The notes below the pieces were generated by a model. That model ran no database searches. It had not been told where the DNA came from and saw only the letters and a list, made by a program, of their open reading frames with translations. Of a DNA stretch of 64,000 bases, positions 40,001 through 46,705 are shown piece after piece. A program made the position numbers and the translations under genes. Source of the stretch: an uncultured Pseudomonadota bacterium (GTDB lineage Bacteria > Myxococcota_A > UBA796 > JAFGLY01); NCBI GenBank assembly GCA_937912125.1, contig CALDOK010000393.1, positions 1 through 64,000 on the forward strand, given 5' to 3'. Each line of letters begins with the position of its first letter. The first letter of the stretch is position 1.

Positions 40001-40281
40001 CGCTCTGCCGAGGAACGGTCCCGAGGCGGAGCCAGGGGCACCGGTGTGGCCCCGGCCAGCAGAGCGCCCCAGAACATGGGGAAGAAGTCTGAGATGTCCA
40101 CCACCAGCAGCATCACGCGCTGTCCGGGCTTCACCCCGGCCGCGTTCAGCCCCCCCGCCGCGCAGCGGGCCGCAGCCAGCAGATCGGGCCAGGTGCGGTC
40201 GGTCCCACCGGGGATCTTCATGCCCTTGGAGGGCGCCTCCTGGGCCGCACCCAGCAGCAAGTCGGTGAGCAGGCTCGGCAT
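31096..40281 (-). CDS. FAAL / PKS / NRPS hybrid synthase with acyl-ACP-reductase-like terminal domain
   Basis: About 3,061 residues from the ATG at 40281; the frame also opens at 40338, but neither has a good ribosome site. Order: fatty-acyl-AMP ligase 1-520 (SSGSTGHPRG, WHDMG); ACP (Ser about 548); ketosynthase 600-963 (Cys755 in DTACSAS, HGTGTP, VGHG); ketoreductase 1015-1230 (GGSGALG, Tyr in PYARAN); ACP (Ser about 1275, LGIDS); condensation 1345-1760 (HHAAVDAW); adenylation 1765-2240 (FTSGSTGRPKG); PCP (Ser about 2292, GGDS); second condensation 2360-2770 (HHAVADAW); Rossmann domain 2775-3061 with GFGSIG and Cys3004 in PGCHAEAVLL. No acyltransferase is present, so malonyl loading would need a separate enzyme. 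Expected path: activate a fatty acid, extend once and reduce to 3-hydroxy, condense with the A-domain substrate, then a second condensation and/or reductive release. The terminal domain resembles acyl-ACP reductase and not the SDR-type NRPS reductase. Confidence 0.93.
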   Translation of the reverse strand: MPSLLTDLLLGAAQEAPSKGMKIPGGTDRTWPDLLAAARCAAGGLNAAGVKPGQRVMLLVVDISDFFPMFWGALLAGATPVPLAPPRDRSSAERDRVLRVAKRLRGPAMVVDRGVRVAGLPLLDAGELLAGEPLAQQRQAPEGAAALIQFSSGSTGHPRGVVLSHANILANVRQMAQAYPIRSDDLKLTWMPHWHDMGLIGCHLLPLWMRMGEVRLSPLAVFEDPIAWLRAVDEHGVSLISTTNAMMDRLNRRLERAKPRDLRLDGLRLIFNGAEPISVEVCRQFCRLTGLPEAVHLPLYGLAEASVGVVAARQGGLHTLEVDGREVVVIGRPLPELELRVVDEQDQPMADGQQGRLQFRGPNAFQGYLEDPEATAATKVDGWVRTGDLAILEGGRAAITGRHKDVVCVDGRNLHAHDVEAAAEAVPGVRANGAVAVPDRRGQVERLALAVQVAPDHDVAPVLWAVQRAVTAAMGVEPSAVRPVPKIPRTTSGKKRRAYLAVELENGGLDAPSPDSVALVRATWAGALGRPLGDEQLDTPFTELGGGSIEAVDVLLRLEARLGVAPDHRLLMRGDTVRAMAALIEAHPPRSAPLPQARGQQPVAITGAACLLPGADSPAAFWALVRAGQTVIGPPPPGRWPDATARFPGGFLDDVDSFDAARFGIENAEAAAMDPQQRLMLTVATQALEGAGPDTHQIGVFVGAGQQANHEAVLQHLDRDLPPGTLAGNLLNMLAARISHHLDLRGPALSVDTACSASLVALHLASRSIAAGECDAAVVGGVNLNLSPVGHRLFECAGALSPTGRCLPFDAEADGMIPGEGAVAIVLEPLAAAKARGARILGVLLGSAVNNDGASLGVMAPNPSGQEAAIRAALGAARTEPDRIAYVEAHGTGTPIGDPVERSVLARCYPHGPRIGAVKGIVGHGLAAAGLTGLLRTLDELDADQVGAVSSFGFGGTNAHAVIRGGDPEDRLGLDQAPPRGPRHRLGAPSATGWVHVVGRDPMGGLTWRPCPQGPSPLERGGAYVITGGSGALGAHLARWLAREHAARLLLVGRREAGPDQVRLLDELRQLGGQGWYVSADLTQPRHAARVITQARGQLGEVDGLFHLAGSTGDDAMGPKRDGLLALEPLDAKLTVLFSSISAVIPGLDRGIEPYARANAWLDSWAMEQHGKGRRCVSVAWPPWEGTGMAGSWAQAFRERGLEPIAPGVAMAALEWALGSGEPWVVVLKRGARVDTTPLPEDLEDRVRALVARSAELEPGALDDATPLMELGIDSVEAMDLLRALEEATGRSLPTTLLFEHDTVGAILSALRSGVSREVEPTPAAPAATVPVEPTATAPAGWPLLPSQQTFAVQRSFFPDIPGNVLLACDLRRDDGTPALERSSLAQALATVTARHPALSTRIQRVDGQWRQLPGGAPPELRWVDRVDDLALANEPFDLEQGPLQRVITDGHRLALNGHHAAVDAWSARNVLWELLLAHEALRAGREPALPALSSSLDQVHEALSSMPDQASTAWWRARYAGGVPPLHLPWRSPTHQPAQGPCDWQRRELGVELTERLQAVAKDAGIGLPALVLAAYARCLFEASGQPDVVVRVAHGRRGLRLPDADALVGSLADSLPARMQVQAHEPLVALAGRTQAELRDLQTHAAASSLALAELAPRSGAGPVGLTPAGFSFPRLAAPDRMGELTLDRVHGASASGFTRIGLVAWTFDGRLHCSWNFTHSHLDAPTVAGLADRLEALLADCASGRDHQPPLPTLHGRILARCRRHPERHAVEELSYGQLDRRSGALAQRLLGPMDAETDAPDPVAGPTPRVAILAPPSQQAVVAMLAVLRAGGAWVGLDPTWPAARTQQVLELARPVALIHTAALAEDAAALAPGLERLEIDHRELDHGPERSAEIAHVMFTSGSTGRPKGVAVPHSAVLAFQDWVLRVFGVTEADRFVQTASLSFGGCIRQVFSPLLAGGSVHPVPKHVARDPEALLAFMEAQGITIFNAVPSLWVHLLGAVERSPEAQPLPALRWVLLGGEAVPADPVRRWRARCGWRHRLANLYGSTETVVNATWFEVAGALEPGAVHTPIGWTRYGVTTHVIDEVDGVGELVVGGDIAHGYLGEPELTAEAFVELPGVGRVYKTGDLVRRDDSGAFVFLGRRDDQVQVHGNRVEPAEIEHHLCAHPAVLGAVVVQVDGLLHALLEAPGLERTDSLRPWLGERLPPAMVPHRITMVERIPRNPAGKADRRAVRALLGGADQPARDVGPASVAPQAMETLVAATWARVLELDRQPGSDDDFFALGGDSILALEVLERLRAQLPWVPQPLALYQHPSVGSLAALLTEGAEGLAAPMRAAPMRATLTPAATPEPHAPRQLTAVQRGFWLAHKLQPEHPPCWTARVPVHGPIDPQALAQALAWLTQRQPMLRARFDDSSGSPLQIIEPTVRPLLQVDDLEPLAPGARARALEARWREESDARYSIERWPLFRTRLCRLGPQEQLLMVGGHHAVADAWSAWLLMGELLHAHDAFAEGREPTPPAPGCLPQDLGEPEPRPEDAAFWRQALAGLSQEPAPPRERDNTARVQLAPADWEGLKLRARALQTSPFVLAMAAMFRALGPGDRVISTALASRDPSDPGASVVVGPLARALPVRVQGSATVDAVAAALGQAAAHAQAAPADVLAAAGGQGLAKLGRYFLSWMDPSAVPRPPSRARPDWAAGRYHFATRSTDTELMVGAMVQDGLHLDLHGGAIVEGVARRLEVELLAMARPQAALVVYAPAGADLPVTQPVVVERIDAGAASSELVLAPITADALAPGPQLDALMGRCLAATNAQFVALAGMLPAMTGLATRSLGERTDQLLTSGHGATTVAMVLTVEKALASTGRSWASERVGVLGFGSIGQAVLALARHRLGEPAALAIQDPRHDAGVDSLADCTLILGATSGGRALEVGALAAGTIVVDDSFPQAFDADAARARMERSRDVLLLGGGMLDVGPLLRRSPFPQAQALRVLYGARWLPGCHAEAVLLAAKPELGATQGVVTVERATAVLEAVLELGWQAAPLHLGAWEVPAELVSGA

Positions 40282-40363
40282 ACGGATCACCGGGGAAGTG
40301 GGGTCTCGAGGAGCCTCCCTGTAGCATGGCGACCTCATGGGAGTTTAGGCTGTCCACGACCCC

Positions 40364-41125
40364 GTGACCCGGCCTACGACCGTGATCTTTCCGCTGCTCC
40401 TCACCCTGCTGGCCTGCAAGCACCCTGTCGAGGCGCCCACCGAGCTGGACGAGCTGGCGATCTTCCTGTTCCGCGAGTTCGAGACCCAGGACCCCGAGAT
40501 CCTCGCGGCCGGGGTGGAGAACCTGCGCCCCTTGCTCGAGCAGGCCCCGGACGAGGGCTGGTCCCTCAGCCCGCCGACGATCGAGGATCTGGCCGAGCTC
40601 GAGCCACCAGCGGGCCGCGATCCCGGAGACTGCGGGGGCCTGGCCGTGGTCTACAGCAGCCCTCACCCCGTCACCGACCACGTCACAATCATGCTGCAGG
40701 CGGACCTGACGCCGGCCTCGCCCACCGCCGAGAGCTACGAGCGCAGCTTCCTCGAGGGCCAGGGCTGCTTCGAGGACGGCGGCTGCGAGTTCCTGCGCAC
40801 CGAGAACGCCATCTTCCGGTCGAACCTGCTGATGCAGATGGGCTTCACCCTGTACGAGGACTACCGCTGGGTGGACGGCGCCGTGCTGTCCCGCAACTGG
40901 ATCGCCGAGTCGGCCCACGGCGACTCCGACAGCAACCACCTGTGGCAGGACTGGGAGCTCGAGGCCTGGCTCCCGACCGAGGACGGCGTCCTGCGGCTGT
41001 GGGCCATGTGGACCGAGGCCGAGTACGCCGGAGTCAGCGAGGAGCTGGCCGAGGTCTCGGGCCGGGCCGGACTGATCTCCGCCATGGAGGCGCAGGACGA
41101 GTGGCTGGACCAGTCCAGCCGGTGA
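40364..41125 (+). CDS. Lipoprotein divergent from the synthase gene
   Basis: A 253-residue lipoprotein from a GTG start with lipobox LLAC at about residue 18. It is a paralogue of the protein at 6649-7560: both have ELDEL after the lipobox, a CFxDxxCExLxTEN segment, an F/YRWV element and similar spacing, but this one lacks the C-terminal sorting tail and ends at DQSSR. No enzyme motif is seen. It starts 82 bases from the chosen synthase start on the other strand, so the two probably share a regulatory region, and it precedes the radical-SAM genes in the same direction by 70 bases. Confidence 0.82.
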   Translation: MTRPTTVIFPLLLTLLACKHPVEAPTELDELAIFLFREFETQDPEILAAGVENLRPLLEQAPDEGWSLSPPTIEDLAELEPPAGRDPGDCGGLAVVYSSPHPVTDHVTIMLQADLTPASPTAESYERSFLEGQGCFEDGGCEFLRTENAIFRSNLLMQMGFTLYEDYRWVDGAVLSRNWIAESAHGDSDSNHLWQDWELEAWLPTEDGVLRLWAMWTEAEYAGVSEELAEVSGRAGLISAMEAQDEWLDQSSR

Positions 41126-41195
41126 CCCACACCGCACCCACCTCCCACGTCGACAGGCTACGCTGACCGAGAGTCACGCCCCGAGCTGCCCCGCG

Positions 41196-42644
41196 ATGAA
41201 GATCTCCATCCTCAGCCCGAACCTGTCCGGCGATCCGTCGATCATCGACATCGGGATCACCTACCTGGCCACCTACATCAACGAGCGCACCACCCACAGC
41301 GCTCGGATACTGGACTTCACCTACCACGCCCGGGACTGGCGGAAGCACCTGGCGCGGCACATCGAGCAGCACCGGCCCGACGTCATCGGCGTGTCCTCGG
41401 TGTCCATGTACATGCAGTACATCAAGCCGATGCTGGTGGAGATCAAGGCCCGCTGGGACCTGCCCATCATCCTGGGCGGCTACCACGCCACCCTGATGCC
41501 CGAGCCCACCATCGCCCTTCCCGAGGTCGACGCGGTGTGCATCGGCGATGGGGAGTACCCGCTCACCGAGTGGCTCGACGCCCTCGAGGCCGGCCGGTCG
41601 GGCCATGGCATCCGCGGCCTGTGGTTCAAGGACGGCGACGCCGTGGTCCGCAACGAGCTGCGGGAGCTCAACCAGGACATCGATAGCCTGCCCATCCCCG
41701 ACTACGACCTGTGGGAAGACCTCGAGCGCTTCCTGTTCTACAACGGCGTGATCTACGTGATCGGCAACCGGGGTTGCCCCTACGGCTGCACCTACTGCTC
41801 CGAGCAGCCCCTGCGCGAGCGGATGCCCGGCCGCTACCTGCGCACCCGGGATCCCGTGGCCTACGCCCGCGAGATCGAGCACCACTACGCCAAGTACCGC
41901 CACCGCGGCATGCGCGTGGCCCACACCTTCGACCCGGCGTTCACGGTCAACCTGCCTTGGCTCGAGGCCTTCAGCGCCGCCTACCAGGAGATCGGGCTGG
42001 CCACCGAGCTCCCCTACTCGTGCTTCTCCCGGGCCGACCAGCTGGACGAGCACAAGGTGAAGCTGCTGGCGGACTCGAACGCCGGGGTGGTGCGCATCGG
42101 CATCGAGTCGGGCAACGAGCGCATCCGCAGCGAGGTCTACCACAAGCCCATCCCCGACGCCCAGTACCGCAAGGTCATCGCCTTGCTGCACCAGCACGGG
42201 ATCGTGGTCACCGGCTACAACATCCTGGGCGGTCCGGGCGAGAGCATGTCCACCATGCGCGACACCTTCCGCTTCGTGCGGGAGCTCGAGGTCGACCGCC
42301 CCATCTTCTTCACCTACCGCCCCCTGCCCGCCACCCGGGCCGCCGAGCTGGTGGCCGAGCTGGGGGGGCACATCGACCAGGACGCCTGGGAGAAGATCGA
42401 CAGCCTGCACCAGCACTCGAACGTCTACACCCAGGACCTCTCCCCCCGGCAGATCGCGGCCTACCGCTACCGCTGCCTGGTGCACTTCACCTCCCGGCGC
42501 ATGCTGCGCATGGCGCGCCAGCAGCGGGGGGCCTTCGTGGGCAACCTGGCCCGCTACCTGGTACACGGTGCCAGGGACGGCATCGGGATGCAGTACGCGC
42601 TGGGCTACTTCATGGTCAGCGGCGGCGACAACGTCGTGTCCTGA
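41196..42644 (+). CDS. B12-binding-domain radical SAM enzyme, copy 1
   Basis: A 482-residue protein. An N-terminal cobalamin-binding-like Rossmann domain (MKISILSPNLSGDPS to about 150, with ILGGYHATLMPE) lacks the DxHxxG His that would coordinate cobalt from below. The radical SAM core has RGCPYGCTYCSEQ at about 190-201 (CxxxCxxC for the 4Fe-4S cluster), GIESGNERIR and ILGGPGES. This class (BchE/HpnP-like) carries out methylations, ring closures and other radical chemistry on lipids, tetrapyrroles or natural products; the substrate cannot be read. First of three coupled radical SAM genes: the next start overlaps this stop by one base (TGATG). Confidence 0.92.
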   Translation: MKISILSPNLSGDPSIIDIGITYLATYINERTTHSARILDFTYHARDWRKHLARHIEQHRPDVIGVSSVSMYMQYIKPMLVEIKARWDLPIILGGYHATLMPEPTIALPEVDAVCIGDGEYPLTEWLDALEAGRSGHGIRGLWFKDGDAVVRNELRELNQDIDSLPIPDYDLWEDLERFLFYNGVIYVIGNRGCPYGCTYCSEQPLRERMPGRYLRTRDPVAYAREIEHHYAKYRHRGMRVAHTFDPAFTVNLPWLEAFSAAYQEIGLATELPYSCFSRADQLDEHKVKLLADSNAGVVRIGIESGNERIRSEVYHKPIPDAQYRKVIALLHQHGIVVTGYNILGGPGESMSTMRDTFRFVRELEVDRPIFFTYRPLPATRAAELVAELGGHIDQDAWEKIDSLHQHSNVYTQDLSPRQIAAYRYRCLVHFTSRRMLRMARQQRGAFVGNLARYLVHGARDGIGMQYALGYFMVSGGDNVVS

Positions 42645-43780
42645 TGTCGGCCCTGCACGCTCTCCGTCGAAACCTGATCTTCGCCGAGGCCGCGCTCATC
42701 GGCCGCCGCCCGGCCTACGTGCAGTACGCGGTCACCACCCGGTGCAACCAGCGCTGCCGCATGTGCGAGGTCACCTCGAGCCGCGCGGGTGAGCGGGAGC
42801 TCTCCGTGGGCGAGGTGCGGCAGCTGGCGGTGGTGCTGCGCAGGCTGGGGGTGGGGGTGTTGGTCCTCAGCGGCGGCGAGCCCCTGCTGCGCCACGACCT
42901 GCCGGCCCTGGTCCAGGCCTTCGCCCAGCAGGGGCTGATGGTGCGCATGCAGAGCAACGGCGCCCTGCAGCACCCCGAGCAGGCGCGGGAGCTCGCCACC
43001 GCGGGGCTGCAGGAGGTCAGCATCTCCCTGCACTCCCTCGATCCGGCGGTGCACGACGCCATCACCGGCCGCCCGGGGTCGTGGGGTCAAGCTCTGGAGG
43101 GCATGGCGGCGTTCAGCCAGGCGCTGCAGGGTCGCGGCCGGGTCCACGGCGTCAACACCACGGTCTGCCGCCCCAACCTGCACGAGCTGCCGGCCATCGT
43201 GCGCTTCGTCACGGCCATCGGCTTCTGGGCGGCCCCCATCCCGGTGCACCTCGAGTCCGCGGACCAGGGCTGGATCGTGCGCGGCGACGACGCCCAGCTG
43301 GCCTTCGGTCGCCGGGACCGCCCGCAGATCGCGGCCACCTTCGCCCAGCTGCTGGCCATGAAGGACCAGGGCCTGCACGTCTACAGCTCCCGCCGTTTCC
43401 TGCAGGAGAGCGCCGCCTGGCTGCAGGGCGGCCTGCCCACCTGGAGCTGCACCAGCCCGGTCCAGTACTTCTCCATCAGCCCCCAGGGCCGCTTCCTGCC
43501 CTGCGTGGACTTGGCGGGTGAGCACTCGCTGCTCGAGCCCGACTTCGTGGAGCGCTACCGCAGCGAGTCCTTCCGGCGAGCGATCCAGGATCGGGTCCAG
43601 GCCTGCCAGGGCTGCATGTACGCCTGCTACCCGGAGCTGGTCTACATCGGTCAGCACGCTGACACCCTGGTCGAGCGGGTGGGCTTCGCCCTGCGGGTGG
43701 GCCGCCAGACCCCTGTCCCCGTGACTGTGGCCCAGCTGCGCGAGCAGGCCTCCCGTTTTCGCGTCGAGGGCCAGGCCTGA
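42644..43780 (+). CDS. Radical SAM enzyme with C-terminal Cys-rich (SPASM-like) region
   Basis: A 378-residue protein. The CxxxCxxC motif is near the N-terminus (TTRCNQRCRMCEV, about 31-43), followed by LSGGEPLLR, the usual GGE, and SISLHSLDP. The C-terminal third has a Cys set (TWSCTSPVQ, FLPCVDLAG, QACQGCMYACYPE) spaced as in SPASM/Twitch domains, which hold extra Fe-S clusters. Such enzymes modify peptides, sugars or lipid heads. The ATG shares one base with the preceding TGA and the stop shares one base with the next ATG, so three radical SAM proteins are made from one message. Confidence 0.92.
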   Translation: MSALHALRRNLIFAEAALIGRRPAYVQYAVTTRCNQRCRMCEVTSSRAGERELSVGEVRQLAVVLRRLGVGVLVLSGGEPLLRHDLPALVQAFAQQGLMVRMQSNGALQHPEQARELATAGLQEVSISLHSLDPAVHDAITGRPGSWGQALEGMAAFSQALQGRGRVHGVNTTVCRPNLHELPAIVRFVTAIGFWAAPIPVHLESADQGWIVRGDDAQLAFGRRDRPQIAATFAQLLAMKDQGLHVYSSRRFLQESAAWLQGGLPTWSCTSPVQYFSISPQGRFLPCVDLAGEHSLLEPDFVERYRSESFRRAIQDRVQACQGCMYACYPELVYIGQHADTLVERVGFALRVGRQTPVPVTVAQLREQASRFRVEGQA

Positions 43781-45120
43781 TGCACCTCGCCCTGGTCCGG
43801 CCCCGCTACCACACCCACCTGATCACCCCTCAGCTGGGCCTGGGCTACCTGGCCGCCGCCGCGCGCCAGGCCGGCCACAGCGTGGCCATCGTCGACGGCC
43901 TGGCAGACAACCTCGACGACGCCGCCATCGTGGCCCGCTGCACGGACGCCGATCTGGTGGGCATCGGGGTGATGAGCGACACCCTGGCTCGCTCGGCCGC
44001 CCTGTCCCAGGCCCTGGCGGCGGCGGGCAAGGCCGTGGTGGTGGGCGGCCCCCACGCCACCGCCCTGCCTGCCCAGACCCTCGAGGCCACCGGCGCTCGA
44101 TTCTGCGTGGTGGGCGAAGGGGAAGCCAGCCTGGCCGCGCTGCTCGAGGCGCTGTCCGATCCGGGGTCCATCCCCGGTGTGTGGGAGCGCGGCGTCGGGA
44201 TGCCCGAGCCCCGTCCCCTGGTCGCCGATCTGGACGCGCTGCCCTTCCCGGCCTGGGACCTCATGCACCCACGCCGCTACCAGCTGGCCCCCCACGGCGC
44301 CTTCGTGGCGCGCTTCCCCGTGGCCCCCATCGTCACCAGCCGGGGCTGCCCCTGCGCCTGTTCGTTCTGCGCCAGCCCGGGCCTGTGGGGCGGCGGCATC
44401 CGGTTCCGCTCTCCCGGCAACGTGCTGGACGAGATCGAGCTGCTGGTGAAGCGCTACGGCGTGCGGGAGATCCACTTCGAGGACGACAACCTCACCCTGC
44501 GCCGCCCCCACGTCACCGCCATCTGCGAGGGCATCCTGTCCCGGGGGCTGGACATCAGCTGGGCCGCCCCCAACGGCGTGCGGGTGGACACCCTCGATCG
44601 TCCTCTACTGCAGCTGATGAAGCGCAGCGGCTGCAGCCTGCTGGCCTTCGGTGTGGAGTCGGGCAGCCCGGAGATCCTGCGGGGTGTGGGCAAGGGCACC
44701 ACCCTGGCCGCCATCTCGCGCGCCATCGACATGACCGCTCAGGTCGGCATCGACACCCAGGGCTTCTTCATCTTCGGCCTGCCCGGTGAGACCGAGCAGA
44801 CCATCGAGCAGACCCTGCGCTTCGCCTGCGACTCGCGGCTGGATCGCGCCCAGTTCCTGCTGCTGGACGTGCTCCCGGGCAGCCGCCTGTACGGCGAGCT
44901 GGCCCCCTCGAGCCCCAGCACCGGAGACGCCCGCAGCTTCCAGCAGCTCACCTGGTGTCCTCCGGGGCTCGACCCCAAACTCCTGGCTCGCACTCCCGCT
45001 CGCGCCTTTCGCCGTTTCTTCCTGCGGCATCCGCGCCGGGTGGCCAAGCTGCTGCGGCGCGCCCGCCCCCGTCAGCTGCGCTTCGTGCTGCGTCGCATCC
45101 GCGACTTCGACATCGCCTAG
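43780..45120 (+). CDS. B12-binding-domain radical SAM enzyme, copy 2
   Basis: A 446-residue protein similar in layout to the enzyme at 41196 but clearly divergent. The N-terminal B12-binding-like domain (MHLALVRPRYHTHLITPQLG, VVVGGPHATALP) again lacks a clear DxHxxG. The core motif is SRGCPCACSFCASPG (about 187-201), with an extra Cys between the first two cluster ligands. FGVESGSPEIL and FIFGLPGET are typical of the family. A basic tail (RRFFLRHPRRVAKLLRRARPRQLR) could contact membrane or nucleotide. It may methylate or rearrange the same substrate as its neighbours. The last four bases overlap the stop of the convergent flavoprotein gene. Confidence 0.92.
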   Translation: MHLALVRPRYHTHLITPQLGLGYLAAAARQAGHSVAIVDGLADNLDDAAIVARCTDADLVGIGVMSDTLARSAALSQALAAAGKAVVVGGPHATALPAQTLEATGARFCVVGEGEASLAALLEALSDPGSIPGVWERGVGMPEPRPLVADLDALPFPAWDLMHPRRYQLAPHGAFVARFPVAPIVTSRGCPCACSFCASPGLWGGGIRFRSPGNVLDEIELLVKRYGVREIHFEDDNLTLRRPHVTAICEGILSRGLDISWAAPNGVRVDTLDRPLLQLMKRSGCSLLAFGVESGSPEILRGVGKGTTLAAISRAIDMTAQVGIDTQGFFIFGLPGETEQTIEQTLRFACDSRLDRAQFLLLDVLPGSRLYGELAPSSPSTGDARSFQQLTWCPPGLDPKLLARTPARAFRRFFLRHPRRVAKLLRRARPRQLRFVLRRIRDFDIA

Positions 45121-46583
45121 GACTCGTCGGACTCCAGGTAGTCCTCGTCGGTGTTCACCGCCCACACGTCGTGCTCACCACCCAGCAGGTTGCGCACCGC
45201 CAGCAGGGCCGTGAGCACGCTGTGGTCGGCATTGTTGTACTTGAACATGCCGTAGCGGCCCATGGGCTGCAGGTTCTCGAGGCGCCCCAGCCAGTCCCGC
45301 AGCACGGTGACCTGGTGCTGGTAGCCGGTGGTGTACAGCGGGTAGGCCATGGGTGCCCGGAACACGGCGCCGTGCAGCACCCGCGCCCCGCGGCTCAGGC
45401 CGGTGGCCTCGAGCTCCCGCTGGCCCAGGGCGATCAGCTCGCTGTCCTCCATGCTCCACAGTTCGTCACCCTGGGTGCAGAAGTACTCGAGGCCCAGGGC
45501 GGAGTGGCCCGGTTTGGGCACCATATGTGGGGACCAGTTGCCGAAGTTCTGGATGCGCCCCAGGCTGGTGCCGGGTTCGTGTACGTAGATCCAGTTGTCC
45601 GGGAACAGATCCGGGCGATCCAGGGCCAGGAAGACCACCAGGAAGCTCCGATAGCGCAGGGACTGCGCAGCCTCGAGGACGGCGCTGGGCGGAGCGGGGT
45701 GCATGGCCTGGACCAGCTGGTGGATGGGGATGCTGGACAGGAAGGCGTCGGCCTCGAAGCTGCGCTCGCCATCTGCCGTGGCCGCCACCGCCTGCAGCAC
45801 GCGCCGGCCGTCGTGCTCGAGCCGGACCACCCGGTGGCCGGTGTGCAGGCTGGCGCCCCCAGCGCAGGCGCGGGCGAGCTGTCGCTCGCAGAGCATCCCC
45901 GGGCCGTGGGAGGGGTAGTGAAAGCGCTCCACCAGCGAACGCTCGGCGTCTGGCCCCACCTGGCGCCCGCGCCCGGCCAGGCCCAAGAGCGCCCGCCGCA
46001 GCACGGTGGCCAGCTCCATGTCCCGGATGCGCTGGGCGGCCCAGTCGGCGCTGATCTCGTGGGTGGGGACGCCCCAGACCTTCTCGGTGTAGGTGCGAAA
46101 GAAGATGTCGAACAGCCGGTCGCCGAAGCGGTTGGAGACCCAGGCCTCGAAGCTCTGCTCGTCTCCGCGGGGCCGCAGGCGGGCCCGGGCGTAGGAGGCC
46201 ACGCAGCGCGCCGACTCCCGCAGGCCCAGGTTGCGCAGGGCGTTGCCGGCGCGCAGGGGGTAGTCGAAGAACAGCCCCCGGTAGTAGATGCGCGAGAGCC
46301 GCTCGCGCACCAGCATGTCGGGCCCCATCAGCTCGAGCCACAGCTGCTGGACCTCGGGGATCTTGGTGAAGAAGCGGTGGCCGCCGATGTCGCACAGGTA
46401 GCCGTGGACCGACTCGGTCCTGCACAGGCCCCCGATCTTGGCCTCGGCCTCGAGGAGCACCGCGGGGATGCCCTCCTTGGCCAGGGCGTCGGCCGCCGTG
46501 ATCCCGGCGATGCCCGCGCCCAACACGGCCACCCGCCCCGGGCGAGGGGGATGTGTGGCCCGGGGGGGGGAGGGGGCTGTCAC
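45117..46583 (-). CDS. UDP-galactopyranose-mutase-like FAD oxidoreductase
   Basis: A 488-residue flavoprotein. A short Pro-rich lead is followed by VAVLGAGIAGITAAD (FAD-binding GxGxxG, about 18-32), EAEAKIGGLCRT, and IGGHRFFTK, the counterpart of the GPHxFxT segment of UDP-galactopyranose mutase and the related protoporphyrinogen-oxidase-like group; the SIPIHQLVQAM and PYPLY-type segments (MAYPLYTTGYQ) also fit. Likely role: isomerisation or oxidation of a nucleotide- or lipid-linked sugar. It sits between radical SAM genes and a membrane glycosyltransferase, which supports a glycan or glycolipid role. A Glu/Asp-rich C-terminus ends it. Confidence 0.88.
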   Translation of the reverse strand: MTAPSPPRATHPPRPGRVAVLGAGIAGITAADALAKEGIPAVLLEAEAKIGGLCRTESVHGYLCDIGGHRFFTKIPEVQQLWLELMGPDMLVRERLSRIYYRGLFFDYPLRAGNALRNLGLRESARCVASYARARLRPRGDEQSFEAWVSNRFGDRLFDIFFRTYTEKVWGVPTHEISADWAAQRIRDMELATVLRRALLGLAGRGRQVGPDAERSLVERFHYPSHGPGMLCERQLARACAGGASLHTGHRVVRLEHDGRRVLQAVAATADGERSFEADAFLSSIPIHQLVQAMHPAPPSAVLEAAQSLRYRSFLVVFLALDRPDLFPDNWIYVHEPGTSLGRIQNFGNWSPHMVPKPGHSALGLEYFCTQGDELWSMEDSELIALGQRELEATGLSRGARVLHGAVFRAPMAYPLYTTGYQHQVTVLRDWLGRLENLQPMGRYGMFKYNNADHSVLTALLAVRNLLGGEHDVWAVNTDEDYLESDES

Positions 46584-46705
46584 GAGCGCACGGGCTCCTG
46601 CGAGGGGGCGTAGCTGGTACTATCGTCGCCTCCGGCCCCACGCCGCAGCCCCTGGCCGAACAGCCTGGCGCGCTCCTCCTACGGCCTCCTCACTCCGAGA
46701 TCTCC

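Noticed and set aside
37147-40092. Long + strand frame opposite the synthase
   Set aside because: Antisense shadow of the FAAL/KS region; its composition is Gly/His/Gln-rich with no domain pattern.
46615-46623. TGGTACTAT as an extended -10 promoter for the GT-C gene
   Set aside because: Attractive but without a -35 partner; kept only as a remark in the gene entry.
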